DNA of 64,000 nucleotides. Origin: an uncultured Clostridia bacterium (GTDB lineage: Bacteria > Bacillota > Clostridia > TANB77 > CAG-508). A program made the translations under genes and the position numbers. Location: positions 144,563 to 208,562 of the forward strand of contig CAPPGO010000003.1 of NCBI GenBank assembly GCA_948678575.1, read 5' to 3'. Below the pieces are notes generated by a model. That model worked only from the letters and a program-made list of their open reading frames with translations, searched no databases and had not been told where the DNA came from. Below, piece by piece: positions 1-9,941 of the stretch (within the stretch, counting starts at the first letter, position 1; every line of letters begins with the position of its first letter).

Positions 1-518
1 AATCCTAAATATGCATAAAAATAATCATATTCTGAGAAATTTCTTAAATCATAATATAAATCTGAAGTTGCATGAGCCCAAATACCTTTATCAAAACTTG
101 TCGCTGTTCCACCAATTTTTACTGTTATTTTTGTATTTGTTGATGTTTTATCATTAAGAATACTACCATATTTTGTACTTGATTTACTCATACGTGGTAT
201 GTCTGATAAATATGTAAGTTTACCTGTTGCTCTTGTTTCAGAAGAATATGTTGTTGGTACAGCTTTAACTTTTATTGCATTTTTTTATTCTTGTGCTACT
301 TCAAATGTTTCTAAATACCCATTTGTACTTTCCTTTATAGATGAATTTTGCTTATCTTCTACAATTTGCTCAGTAAATAAAACTCTATTTTTACCTACTA
401 CTTGCAACAATGTTGATTTCGTATTTACTGCATTTGTGTTCGCAAAAAGATAAGTTCCCATTGCTAATGAACATGCTGTAAAAGCTGTTATTGCAATTTT
501 CTTTTGAAAATCCTTCAT
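1..518 (-). pseudogene. Secreted NPCBM-domain protein, interrupted by a stop and cut by the window edge
   Basis: The reading frame opens at 518 with a good Shine-Dalgarno (AAAGGTG) and a signal peptide (MKDFQKKIAITAFTACSLAM, then a hydrophobic stretch). It runs 77 codons to an in-frame TAA at 285-287. The same frame, with no shift, continues past that stop to the window edge and encodes a recognisable NPCBM carbohydrate-binding module: YLSDIP, then GTATSFDKGIWAHATSDL, then YYDLRNFSEYDYF. A single substitution therefore seems to have made the stop. The domain resembles the N-terminal module of the giant protein at 745-9156, so the two may be paralogues. A sequencing error or real decay cannot be told apart here, and this break is not at a CGG codon, unlike the other broken genes. 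Confidence 0.7.
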
Positions 519-650
519 AATTTACTTTCACCTTTACTTTTTATTTATAGTTTTCCTATTATATCATCTTTTTCAAGCAATTTTAACATTTTTATAATAA
601 TAGCATATAATTATATTCTAGATTTTATGATATAACCTTCATAAAAAATA

Positions 651-700
651 CAAAAAACAACCTCAAGCATCCATTTTATATTGGATTTTACTTGAGGTTG
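651..700 (-). terminator. Rho-independent terminator of the giant secreted protein gene
   Basis: A perfect 10-bp stem (CAACCTCAAG at 658-667 with CTTGAGGTTG at 691-700) carries a nested ATCCA/TGGAT pairing. On the minus strand it is followed by a T-rich tract at 657-651. It lies about 45 bases after the stop of the gene at 745-9156. Confidence 0.85.
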
Positions 701-744
701 TAATACATTTTTACTTAGCTTTTTATTATGTATTTTTATGAAAT

Positions 745-3700
745 TTAATTAATTTCTTTTAAACCTATTATTACTAATTTCATTATTGCTAAATCATTTA
801 TATTTACTTCTCCGTCTTTATTTACATCTGCTGCTATTAGATTTATTCCTGTTAAAATTTCTTTATCTATTAAATGTAATTTTATTTTTGCTAAGTCTAT
901 TATATCCATTCTTCCATCTTCTTTAATGTCTCCTAATACAACTATTGTATATTCTTTATTTTCCTTTTCTACTTTCAATTTCATTCCAGTTTTTAATATT
1001 GCTTCTGCTGTTTGTTCATTGTTCTCTTTATCTACTACTTTTGTTGTTCTATTTACTGTTATATTTTTATTGAAGTTTGCTACTGTTGTATTTGGTAAAA
1101 CATATTTTATAATGTTATCTGAAATTTCATATTTTTCAGATGAAATTTTAAATGGTTCTATTGGTTCTTCTTTCTTTGCTATTTGCAATTTTAATGCTAC
1201 ATCATTTGCTACTATGTCTATTTCTCCATTGCTTCCTTCTAAGTTTCTTATTCTAAAGTTTGTTTCTATTATGTTTTCTGGTTTTAATGTCTCTTTTACT
1301 TTCATGTTTATTCTAAATGCAACACCATCTGATAATACATATTGACCATTTTCTGTTATGAATTTTAAATTATCTTCATTAAATGAATTCTCATCAAAAT
1401 TCCATTTATTCTCTCCTACAATATCTATTAGTTCTAATACATCTTTATTGTATTCTATTCTTCCTGCAATAGCTATCAAACCTTTTTCGATATTCTTTAT
1501 ATTGCAAATACTTACTATTACTTCAAAGTTGTCTCCTGGATTTAATTTTTCTTTTGGAGTTGATAAAACAGCTTTAAATCTTGGTGCTGTATTTTCTTCT
1601 ATTACAATTTGTATTTTTAAGATTTCTTTATTACCATCTGCATCTGTTACTTCATAACTTACATCATATGTTCCTGCTTTTTCTGTATCTAAGTTTGTTG
1701 TAATTTTTACTGTATCTTTATTTGGTATAATATTTCCATCTTCATTATCTTTTATTGTAATTAAAGAATATAAATCTAAGTCGTCTCCTTCTTTATATTT
1801 TAAAGTTTTAGCAATATTTGTAATTACTGGTTTTCCACCAGCTTTTACTTTATTAATAAATTCTACATAAGGTGCTTTATCTTCTTCTCTTAATTTATTA
1901 TATGCTTCTATAACTGCTTTCTTTTCTTCAACGTTTACTTTCTTGTTACTTAATTCTTCCTCTGTCACTTTTGCTTGATAATCAGTTATTGTTTTTATTG
2001 CTTGTGCTTTTATTTCTTGATATTTTTCTTCTGCTGTTTTTATCCATGTTACTTCTGCTTTTGCTGTTCCTTTATTTCCTGCCTTGTCTACAAATTCAAA
2101 TGTAAAACTTCCATTTGCTGCAAAGGTATGTTTATTTCCACCTTCACTAGTTATTGTAATTTCTTCACTTGCATTACCTAATGTTGCTACTACGTTTCCT
2201 TCTGTTTCTGTTGTAACATCATATGTTACTGTTGCAGTAGGAACTGTTTTGTCTATCCAGTTTACTGATACTGACTTCATTCCAGTATTTCCTGCTTCAT
2301 CCACATATTCAAAAATATATTCCCCATTTTCTGTAAATGTATGAGTATTTCCACCTGCTACTGTAACATTATCTAATTTCACGCCATTTTTTGTAAAGTT
2401 TATTGTTGCTATTACATCTTGATTTGTTAATTTTGTAGTATTATATGTTACTTCTGCTATTGGTAATAGTTTATCTATCCAATTTACTGCTGCTTTTGCA
2501 ACGCCTTTATTTCCTACTCTATCTACAAACTCAAATGTAAATTCTCCATTCTCTGTAAATGTATGGGTATTTCCACCTTCACTATTGATTGTTATTTCTT
2601 CACTTTCTTCTACTAATGTTGCTACTACATTTCCATTTGTTGCTTTTGTAACATCATATATTACTTTTGCTGTTGGTGCTACCTTGTCAATACAATTTAC
2701 AACTGCATCTACACTTCCTTTATTTCCTGCTCTATCTCTAAATTCGAACGTAAAGTTTCCATTTTCTGTAAATGTATATGAATTCTTACCGTCATTATTA
2801 GTTATAGTTACTTCGCCTTCTTCTTCTTCAAAAAGCACCAATACAGTTACATCTTTATTTGTTGGTGTTACTGTATCACCAAATAAGGTTGGAACTGGTA
2901 CATCCTTATCAATCCAATTAACAACTGCTTTTGCAACACCTTTATTTCCTGCTGGTCCTATAAATTGGAATTCATACTCTCCATTTTCTGTAAATGTATG
3001 AGTATTTCCACCTTCTACTGTTACTCCTTCTAATTCTTCTCCATTCTTTGTAAAACTTATTGTGGCTACTACATCTTTATTTGTCATTTCTGTTGTATTA
3101 TAAGTTATTTTTGCCACTGGTAAAGTTTTATCAATCCAGTTTACTTCTGCTTTTGCTGTTCCTTCATTTCCGTATTCATCTACAAATTCAAATGTAAATT
3201 CTTTGTTTTCTGTAAATGTATATGTATCTTTTCCGTCATTATTTTTTATTCTTACATTTTGTTTATCAAATTTTATTGTTGCTATTACTGGCTGATTTGT
3301 TGCTTGCATTATGTTATATGAAATATTTCCTGTTGGAACTTTTTTATCTATCCAATTTACTGTTGCAGTAGCTGTTCCTTTATTTCCAAGCTCATTGGTA
3401 AATTCAAATGTAAAGCTTCCATTTTCTGTAAAAGTATATGTATCTTTTCCGTCATTATTTGTTATTGTTAAATTCTTATCTTTTTTATCTAATGTAGCCA
3501 CTACATTTTTATTTGTTTTATCTGTTATATCATATTTTACAGTAGCTGTTGGAATTGTATTATCAATCCAAGTTACCTTGGCTGTTGCTTCTCCTTCATT
3601 TCCATAAGGTCCTCTAAATTTAAATTTAAATTCCCCATTTTCATTAAAGGTATATTTATTGCTACCATCATTATTTAGTATAGTTACATTTTCATTAAAT

Positions 3701-6700
3701 TCTCCTTTAACTTTAAACTTAACTGTTACTGTTACAGGTTGATTTGTTATTTCCTCTGTACTATACTCAAATATTGCCTCTGGTAATGTCTTGCATATCC
3801 AATCCACATTTGCTGTTGCTGTTCCTTCATTTCCATAAGGCCCTCTAAATTCAAATGTAAAGTTTCCATTTTCTGTAAATGTATGCTTGTTATTACCTTC
3901 ATTATTTAATATTGTTACTTTATCACTAGGCTCTCCATTCACCTTAAATTTAACTGTTACTGTTACATCTTTATTGGTTGGAGTTGGTATATCATACTCA
4001 AATATTGCTTCTGGTAATGTCTTGCATATCCAATCTACTGTTGCTGTTGTACTTCCTTTATTTCCTTCACTGTCTTCAAATTGGAAAGTAAAGCTTCCAT
4101 TTTCTGTAAATGTATATTCTGTACTTCCATTATTATTTAATACTGTTATTTCTGTACTAGGATTAATTAATGTTACTACTACATCCTGATTAGTTAATTC
4201 TTTATTGCTATATTTTACTTCTGCTGTTGGAATAACTACATCTTTCTTTGTTATATCTTCATAGAAATTAAACATCCTAGCTCCAACATGTCTTTTCGCA
4301 CTTGTATAAGAAGTGTTTGTACCTGTTATTTTTACATATCTTACTTTAATTGGTTCATCAAAATCTATTGTTTTTGTATTTTGGTCGTTTGCCCAACCTG
4401 TTATTGTTGCAATATCAGTAAAGTTTTCACCATCCATACTTCCTTGTATTGTACCACCAAGTATTTTTCCATTTTCAGTATGTGGTACATAATCCATTGC
4501 ACTTAGATACACTGCACTGTCAAATTTTACTATTATATATTTTTCAGTATCTGTACCTGCTGCTGAGTTTAACCATCTTGTATTATAGTTACCATCTATT
4601 GCATTTGCTGCTGCACCATTTTGTGCTTTATCCTCTGCTGAAACTCCTGCCACTTCTAATTTTGATACTGGTATATATTTTCTTGTATCTTCTTGATTGT
4701 CTGCTGTAAAGTTAAATTCTACTACATCACTTGGTGCAAATATACCCCTCGCTTTTTTTCTAATTAAAAGTTTTGCATCGCCTTCTACTATTGGCTCTTC
4801 TGTTGAATAATCAGTCCATCCATTAATACTTCTAGCTCTTGATTCATTTCTTTCAATTTTCCATTCTAGTACATCTGTACCTTCCATACCTATTAATCTA
4901 TTTTCTAAATCATTTAAGTATGCTGATATCACAGGTGTAAGTGATTTTTGAATACCTATTGTATATTCTTTGTTGTTAATTCTTATTTTAATTTTGTCAT
5001 CACCATTTACTGTTTCTACTTCTTCTAATGTTAGTGTATGTGTATCTGCTATTCCATGTTTCCATGTAGTTCCACTATTCAAACTATACTCCCAATTTGA
5101 ACCTTTAAATTCATCTGTTAAAATTATCTTATTAGCTTCTTCTCCATCAAATGAGAATGATGCTACTTTTTTAACTGTTATATCTTCATACAAGTTAACC
5201 ATTGCAAGTGAAGCAAATATACCATATCCTTCCATTTCAATTTTTACATACTGTCCTACTATACTCTCATTAAATGTAATATTCTTTAAATTTTCGTCTT
5301 GTATAGCATTTTCTATTCTTCCTGCTTCTATCCAATCCTGACCATTTTCGCTTACATATACATAAGCATTTTTTATAATACAAGGATCTTCACTTCTATA
5401 TTTTTTTTGTTTATACTCTAATGCAGATATGTACTTGCTAGTATCAAGTTTTATTGTATATGTTGCTCTCTTACCTTCTATTGAATATCTAAAATCTGTA
5501 TGCCACAAAGTATTAATATTTCCATCTATTGCATTTTGTGCATAATATGGTCTAGTACTATCTATTGATTGACTTGAATACTCATGTACTGATAAATGTG
5601 ATATTGGTATATATTTTCTATTATCTGGTTGATTATCTACTGTAAACTGATATTCTGCTATATCACTTGCTACATATTCTCCTTCTGCTTTTGTTCTAAC
5701 ATAAAGTGTTCCTTCACTATCTTCTGTTAAGTTTGGCTCTTCCTCTGCATATGCTTTCCAACTTCCATCATTAAACTTCCATTCAAGTTTAGTTGCATCT
5801 TTTAATCCAATTAGTCTGTTCTCTAAATCATTTACATATGGTGTTTCATTATATGCTTTTTTATCTAAATCTATTAAATATTCCGTAGTATCTTCAGCAA
5901 ATCTTATCTTAATATCATTTTCTGCTGTTAACACTTTTAATTCTTCATTATTTAATTGATGTACCTCTAATGTACCATTTTTCCAATTTACACCACCATC
6001 TATACTATATTGCCAATTTAAATTTTTATATTGATCTCTAATTTTAATCTTTCCTGCTTCTTCTCCATCTAGTCTAAAATCAGCAACACATACCTTTGTT
6101 ATGTCTTCATAAAAATTAAACATTTTTGCTGCTATGAAAGTTCTTCCATCCCCATAATTCGATGTAGCTTGGAACTTTACATATTTAGCTTCTTTTGATT
6201 TTGAAAAATTAACAGTTTTGATATTAGCATTATTTCCCCATCCACTAAACGTTTCAACTTCCGTCCAATTTGTTCCATCAAGGCTTATAAATACTTTTCC
6301 TGCACTTACGCATCCATTTCCACTTCCTGCTGGTACATATTCTACTGCTGATATAAAAGTGGTTTTGTCTAACTCTATTGATATAAATCTTTCACTATCG
6401 CCTCCACTATAATTTGAATGCCATCTTGTATTTATATTTCCATCTAATGCATTAGCAATATGCCCATTCTGTCCTCCACCTGTTGCTTCACTTGAGAATG
6501 TATGTAACTTTATTCTTGATAATGGGATATATTTTCTAGTATCTGGTTGATTATCTGCTGTAAATGTATATCTTCTAGAATCACTTGAAATCGCTGTTCC
6601 TGTTGCTATCTTTCTAATTTCTACAGTTTTGTCTCCCGTTAAATCTGGTTCTGCTGTTTTATATGAAGTCCATGCATCTGTATCATTCAAACGCCATTCT

Positions 6701-9156
6701 AAAGTTTCATTTGCGCATATAATACGGTTTTCTAAGTCATTATTATATAAATTATTAGGAAGAGTTCCTTTTGTAATATCAATTGTATATATTATACTTT
6801 CTAATCCCATGAATTTAATTAATATGTCTTTTTCTGGTGTTATACTTGCAATCTCTTCTGCTGTTAAAGTTGTTGTTGGTTCAGTTTTAAAGTCTGCTAC
6901 CCATGTTTCTCCATTATCTAAGCTATATTTATAAGCATTTTCATAATTAGAATTTCTAACTAGTTTACCTGCATTTTCTCCATCAAATGAAAATGCCATT
7001 GGTGGATCTTGTGCTTGATTTAAAAGTTGTCTTGCATGAACTCTAGTTGGTTCTGCATGATCTGCTTCATCATTAGAAGTATACGAACATGCTCTTGTTA
7101 GTACTTCTCTTTCTAATCCATCTATTTCTATTCTATCTGCACCCTCTAAATATGGTCTTATAACTTTTATTAAGTCAAATAATGCTACTGGATGATGTTC
7201 ATAAGCTGTAATAATTTTTCTAGCTAAAGTTGCCCAATCATTACTTGTTATTGTTCCACCTTGATTTTTCACACTCATATTTTTATAAAGACTAATCATA
7301 TAATCATAAGTATCCAAATTTAAATCATTAATTTCTAATGATTTAAAATAAGTTTCTATTTTCTGATTATTGTCTGTATATGAGTTAGCAACTAAATCAT
7401 AATATAATGATTTTCTATATGCTTCTAAGTTATTTAGGTTATCTTGACCTAAATATAAATAACCTGTACTTGATGCAATTTTGTTACCACTAATTTTTTG
7501 ATCAGCAAAATATTTATTTCCCCAATTAAATAATAATCTTACACGTTGACCACCACCCCAAGTTGTACCAGCACCACTCCAGTTTCCATACCTTGTAGAC
7601 CAAAATCCTTTTCCGTCATTTGTTTGATAATATGTTATATATAATTCGTGTCCTACTTGATATGCTCCAACTGCTGGAAGTCCATTAACACGATTCATAC
7701 TTTGTCCAGCTCTTGATGCATTCCAACATATTCCACCATTTTCTAGTGTCATCCAAAAACGAACTGCTCCATCTCCATAAGGAACTTTATATTTTTCTCC
7801 TAAAACTTCATCTTCTAGCATATATTTTTTTACATATTTTTCTCTGTTTGCTTCATCTCTATATGCTGGTCTATTATAAACTGGCGAAACATAGGCATAC
7901 CAGTAAAAATTATATCCTGTCTGATTTCCTTGACCATTGGGTTTTGCTATAGGTGTATTACAGTATTCATTAAGCCATACAAATTCGTCATTTCTTACTG
8001 GTTCTTTCATTAATAAACGCATTAATGCAACATGATAGTCTTTTACCCAGTCATTATGTACCATTGTACCTGTCATTCCAGTGTTGTTTACTCTTCTAAA
8101 TTTATTATTGTCAAATAAATACTTTAATATTTCAAAACGTTCTATATAATCATAAGTTGCTGTTTGTTCCCCAAAGTTTAAAGGTCCTATTAGTGCATCA
8201 GTTGAATATGATGCTGCTAACGATATTATCATTTTTTGATATACATATCCATTTTCTGTTTTAAGATCTTCTTTGTAAGTACAATATAAGTTTGACAAAA
8301 CTTCAATAAATCTTACAGTATTTAGTTCTCCAACTTCTACTACTTGTTCAAGAGTATCATCTTTACTAAATAACCAATCAAAAGTTTCACGAGCCTTATT
8401 ATCATAATTAGCATAGCTTACAATTGTATTATAGTCAAATTTTCTTACAAATTCTCTTTCAAGAATAAGTCTATAATTGTTATTATAATTATAATCTGCA
8501 TCATGACTTCCTAATATCTCATCATAATACTCTAATTTATGTATTTTATCATAAGTTTCTTCTTTATCAACATAATCACTCTTAACGAGTTTTGCTCCTC
8601 CTAATACAGCATGGTCTGCTGCATTACTACCATTTGGATCAACATATATACGTAAGTATTTATATCCTTCAATATTAACATCTATATTTAATGCATCACT
8701 TACACCAGTTACTACTGAAGATTTAGCAATTAAATTAGTCCATTTATTACCATCATTAGATACTAATACCCTAAACCATACACCATTACTATTGTTACCA
8801 CGTGATGCATCTACACCAGCTTTTGTAATAAATCTTGTGTATTCTCCAGATAGTTCAGATATATCATAAGTTATTTGTGCTTTTGCATGAATACCTAAAC
8901 CTTTGAAAAAAATCTTGTTTTTTCCATTTTCTTTTAAGGTAATCTTTGAACCTTCTGGTGGTGCATCTTTTTTGATGCTACCCCAACTGACATAAGACCA
9001 GTTATTGGTAGTAATATAGTCTAAGTCAGATAAGTATTTAACTTCTTCGTCTGAACTGGCTAATACTTCATTGCCAAAACAACTAAGAATAGTTAAAATC
9101 ATAAAACAGCAAGCAATTAATATAAAAATTGCTTGTTTTCTTTGTGTTTGTTTCAT
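745..9156 (-). CDS. Giant secreted multidomain protein: NPCBM, transglutaminase-like, discoidin x3, Ig-like x10, cohesin-like, dockerin
   Basis: This is a 2,803-residue exported protein, probably acting on or binding host or plant glycans and glycoproteins outside the cell. The start is the ATG at 9156, preceded by GGGGGAGG; an upstream in-frame ATG at 9201 sits at the predicted transcription start and lacks a ribosome site. Order of parts: signal peptide (about 1-33); NPCBM module (about 40-195, YLSDLDY then KGLGIHAKAQ); a helical region with a transglutaminase-like core, GGICWNAS (Cys near 477) and GHE (His near 503); three discoidin/F5-8C modules (coding about 6.5-6.1, 5.6-5.2 and 4.65-4.27 kb), each paired with a repeated FDGEEAxKI module; ten Ig-like repeats of about 75 residues; a DUF5011/HYR-like module; a cohesin-like domain; and a C-terminal type I dockerin (GDIKEDGRMDIIDLAKIK, then ADVNKDGEVNINDLAIMK). 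Cohesin plus dockerin in one chain resembles non-cellulosomal clostridial surface enzymes. The substrate is unknown. Confidence 0.9.
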   Translation of the reverse strand: MKQTQRKQAIFILIACCFMILTILSCFGNEVLASSDEEVKYLSDLDYITTNNWSYVSWGSIKKDAPPEGSKITLKENGKNKIFFKGLGIHAKAQITYDISELSGEYTRFITKAGVDASRGNNSNGVWFRVLVSNDGNKWTNLIAKSSVVTGVSDALNIDVNIEGYKYLRIYVDPNGSNAADHAVLGGAKLVKSDYVDKEETYDKIHKLEYYDEILGSHDADYNYNNNYRLILEREFVRKFDYNTIVSYANYDNKARETFDWLFSKDDTLEQVVEVGELNTVRFIEVLSNLYCTYKEDLKTENGYVYQKMIISLAASYSTDALIGPLNFGEQTATYDYIERFEILKYLFDNNKFRRVNNTGMTGTMVHNDWVKDYHVALMRLLMKEPVRNDEFVWLNEYCNTPIAKPNGQGNQTGYNFYWYAYVSPVYNRPAYRDEANREKYVKKYMLEDEVLGEKYKVPYGDGAVRFWMTLENGGICWNASRAGQSMNRVNGLPAVGAYQVGHELYITYYQTNDGKGFWSTRYGNWSGAGTTWGGGQRVRLLFNWGNKYFADQKISGNKIASSTGYLYLGQDNLNNLEAYRKSLYYDLVANSYTDNNQKIETYFKSLEINDLNLDTYDYMISLYKNMSVKNQGGTITSNDWATLARKIITAYEHHPVALFDLIKVIRPYLEGADRIEIDGLEREVLTRACSYTSNDEADHAEPTRVHARQLLNQAQDPPMAFSFDGENAGKLVRNSNYENAYKYSLDNGETWVADFKTEPTTTLTAEEIASITPEKDILIKFMGLESIIYTIDITKGTLPNNLYNNDLENRIICANETLEWRLNDTDAWTSYKTAEPDLTGDKTVEIRKIATGTAISSDSRRYTFTADNQPDTRKYIPLSRIKLHTFSSEATGGGQNGHIANALDGNINTRWHSNYSGGDSERFISIELDKTTFISAVEYVPAGSGNGCVSAGKVFISLDGTNWTEVETFSGWGNNANIKTVNFSKSKEAKYVKFQATSNYGDGRTFIAAKMFNFYEDITKVCVADFRLDGEEAGKIKIRDQYKNLNWQYSIDGGVNWKNGTLEVHQLNNEELKVLTAENDIKIRFAEDTTEYLIDLDKKAYNETPYVNDLENRLIGLKDATKLEWKFNDGSWKAYAEEEPNLTEDSEGTLYVRTKAEGEYVASDIAEYQFTVDNQPDNRKYIPISHLSVHEYSSQSIDSTRPYYAQNAIDGNINTLWHTDFRYSIEGKRATYTIKLDTSKYISALEYKQKKYRSEDPCIIKNAYVYVSENGQDWIEAGRIENAIQDENLKNITFNESIVGQYVKIEMEGYGIFASLAMVNLYEDITVKKVASFSFDGEEANKIILTDEFKGSNWEYSLNSGTTWKHGIADTHTLTLEEVETVNGDDKIKIRINNKEYTIGIQKSLTPVISAYLNDLENRLIGMEGTDVLEWKIERNESRARSINGWTDYSTEEPIVEGDAKLLIRKKARGIFAPSDVVEFNFTADNQEDTRKYIPVSKLEVAGVSAEDKAQNGAAANAIDGNYNTRWLNSAAGTDTEKYIIVKFDSAVYLSAMDYVPHTENGKILGGTIQGSMDGENFTDIATITGWANDQNTKTIDFDEPIKVRYVKITGTNTSYTSAKRHVGARMFNFYEDITKKDVVIPTAEVKYSNKELTNQDVVVTLINPSTEITVLNNNGSTEYTFTENGSFTFQFEDSEGNKGSTTATVDWICKTLPEAIFEYDIPTPTNKDVTVTVKFKVNGEPSDKVTILNNEGNNKHTFTENGNFTFEFRGPYGNEGTATANVDWICKTLPEAIFEYSTEEITNQPVTVTVKFKVKGEFNENVTILNNDGSNKYTFNENGEFKFKFRGPYGNEGEATAKVTWIDNTIPTATVKYDITDKTNKNVVATLDKKDKNLTITNNDGKDTYTFTENGSFTFEFTNELGNKGTATATVNWIDKKVPTGNISYNIMQATNQPVIATIKFDKQNVRIKNNDGKDTYTFTENKEFTFEFVDEYGNEGTAKAEVNWIDKTLPVAKITYNTTEMTNKDVVATISFTKNGEELEGVTVEGGNTHTFTENGEYEFQFIGPAGNKGVAKAVVNWIDKDVPVPTLFGDTVTPTNKDVTVLVLFEEEEGEVTITNNDGKNSYTFTENGNFTFEFRDRAGNKGSVDAVVNCIDKVAPTAKVIYDVTKATNGNVVATLVEESEEITINSEGGNTHTFTENGEFTFEFVDRVGNKGVAKAAVNWIDKLLPIAEVTYNTTKLTNQDVIATINFTKNGVKLDNVTVAGGNTHTFTENGEYIFEYVDEAGNTGMKSVSVNWIDKTVPTATVTYDVTTETEGNVVATLGNASEEITITSEGGNKHTFAANGSFTFEFVDKAGNKGTAKAEVTWIKTAEEKYQEIKAQAIKTITDYQAKVTEEELSNKKVNVEEKKAVIEAYNKLREEDKAPYVEFINKVKAGGKPVITNIAKTLKYKEGDDLDLYSLITIKDNEDGNIIPNKDTVKITTNLDTEKAGTYDVSYEVTDADGNKEILKIQIVIEENTAPRFKAVLSTPKEKLNPGDNFEVIVSICNIKNIEKGLIAIAGRIEYNKDVLELIDIVGENKWNFDENSFNEDNLKFITENGQYVLSDGVAFRINMKVKETLKPENIIETNFRIRNLEGSNGEIDIVANDVALKLQIAKKEEPIEPFKISSEKYEISDNIIKYVLPNTTVANFNKNITVNRTTKVVDKENNEQTAEAILKTGMKLKVEKENKEYTIVVLGDIKEDGRMDIIDLAKIKLHLIDKEILTGINLIAADVNKDGEVNINDLAIMKLVIIGLKEIN

Positions 9157-9213
9157 GTTTTTCCTCCCCCATATTTTAATTTTTATAACTTTTATTAACA
9201 TAACATTTACTTT

Positions 9214-9242
9214 ATTATACTATCATTGGCAGTTATTGTCAA
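9214..9242 (-). promoter_or_regulatory. Strong housekeeping promoter of the giant secreted protein gene
   Basis: Consensus TTGACA (9242-9237) and TATAAT (9219-9214) are separated by exactly 17 bases. The predicted start of transcription is near 9207, which rules out the upstream ATG at 9201 and supports the ATG at 9156. Confidence 0.85.
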
Positions 9243-9341
9243 TTCCTTAATGACAATAAAATAGCTATATTAGATTATTTTGTCCCTTCCGTAGCTTTTT
9301 AATATATATTTTTTTTACATAACATTAATATTACATTTATT

Positions 9342-9371
9342 GAAAATATGAAGTATAAACTTCATATTTTC
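9342..9371 (-). terminator. Hairpin after yqeK, probable terminator
   Basis: A 13-bp perfect stem (9342-9354 with 9359-9371, four-base loop) starts about 10 bases after the yqeK stop. The T content lies inside the stem end rather than in a clean following run, so termination efficiency is uncertain. Confidence 0.5.
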
Positions 9372-9380
9372 TTATTAAAA

Positions 9381-9941
9381 TTATTTACTTACTACATAAT
9401 TATATGCATCAATTGAATCTTGATGTATTTCAATTCTATCATCCAACATATATTTTATCTTTCCAACTAGTGCGTATAAATATGCTTTATCTAAATCTTT
9501 TTTTGCTATTTTATAAACTTCTATTGCTTCTGGAAAATCTCTACTTTCCTCTGAAAAATCTGATATATACAAAATTTTATCCAAAGTAGACATATTTGCT
9601 TTTGCTGTTGTGTGATAACTAATAGCTTCACACATATCATCTGTAAATCCGAACTCTTTTTTACAAATTACGGCTCCATGTTTTGCATGAATTAAAGCTT
9701 TATTATTTTTCTCAAATTCATCTAATAAAACGCCAACTTTTTCTGCTTCTTCTATTCTTTTTTCTCTCGGAATTTCTTTTGCTATATCATGTGCAATTCC
9801 TATTAACTTGGCTTTTTCTATATCTTCACCATATAGAGTAGCAAATTCAATACATCTATCCATAACACATTTACAATGATGAAATCTTCTTTCAGATAAA
9901 GTTTGTTTAACTACTTTTTCTACTTCTTCAAAACTCTTCAT
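9381..9941 (-). CDS. yqeK: YqeK-family HD hydrolase (symmetrical Ap4A hydrolase)
   Basis: This 186-residue HD-domain protein belongs to the YqeK family, known as bis(5'-nucleosyl)-tetraphosphatases that cleave Ap4A symmetrically to ADP. Metal-binding HD motifs are visible: HH near residue 21, AHDIAKE, HAKHGA and YHTTA. The start at 9941 overlaps the ddl stop as TAATG and is preceded by AAAGGAATG, so translation is probably coupled to ddl. A longer frame to 9977 lies inside ddl and is not preferred. In many Firmicutes yqeK sits with nadD and rsfS; here it is instead the last gene of a murF-ddl-yqeK operon. Confidence 0.88.
   Translation of the reverse strand: MKSFEEVEKVVKQTLSERRFHHCKCVMDRCIEFATLYGEDIEKAKLIGIAHDIAKEIPREKRIEEAEKVGVLLDEFEKNNKALIHAKHGAVICKKEFGFTDDMCEAISYHTTAKANMSTLDKILYISDFSEESRDFPEAIEVYKIAKKDLDKAYLYALVGKIKYMLDDRIEIHQDSIDAYNYVVSK

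Noticed and set aside
2036..4250. CRISPR-like array
   Set aside because: The periodic similarity has a period of about 220-230 bases, lies within one long coding frame and encodes Ig-like protein repeats; there are no cas genes or short identical repeats.
199..8000. Many plus-strand open frames across the giant secreted-protein gene
   Set aside because: They are shadows of a strongly coding minus strand, lack ribosome sites and encode low-complexity Thr/Ser/Phe-rich sequence.
9157..9201. Longer start of the giant protein at 9201
   Set aside because: It lies at the predicted transcription start, has no ribosome site and would place charged residues before the signal peptide; the ATG at 9156 has an ideal GGAGG.
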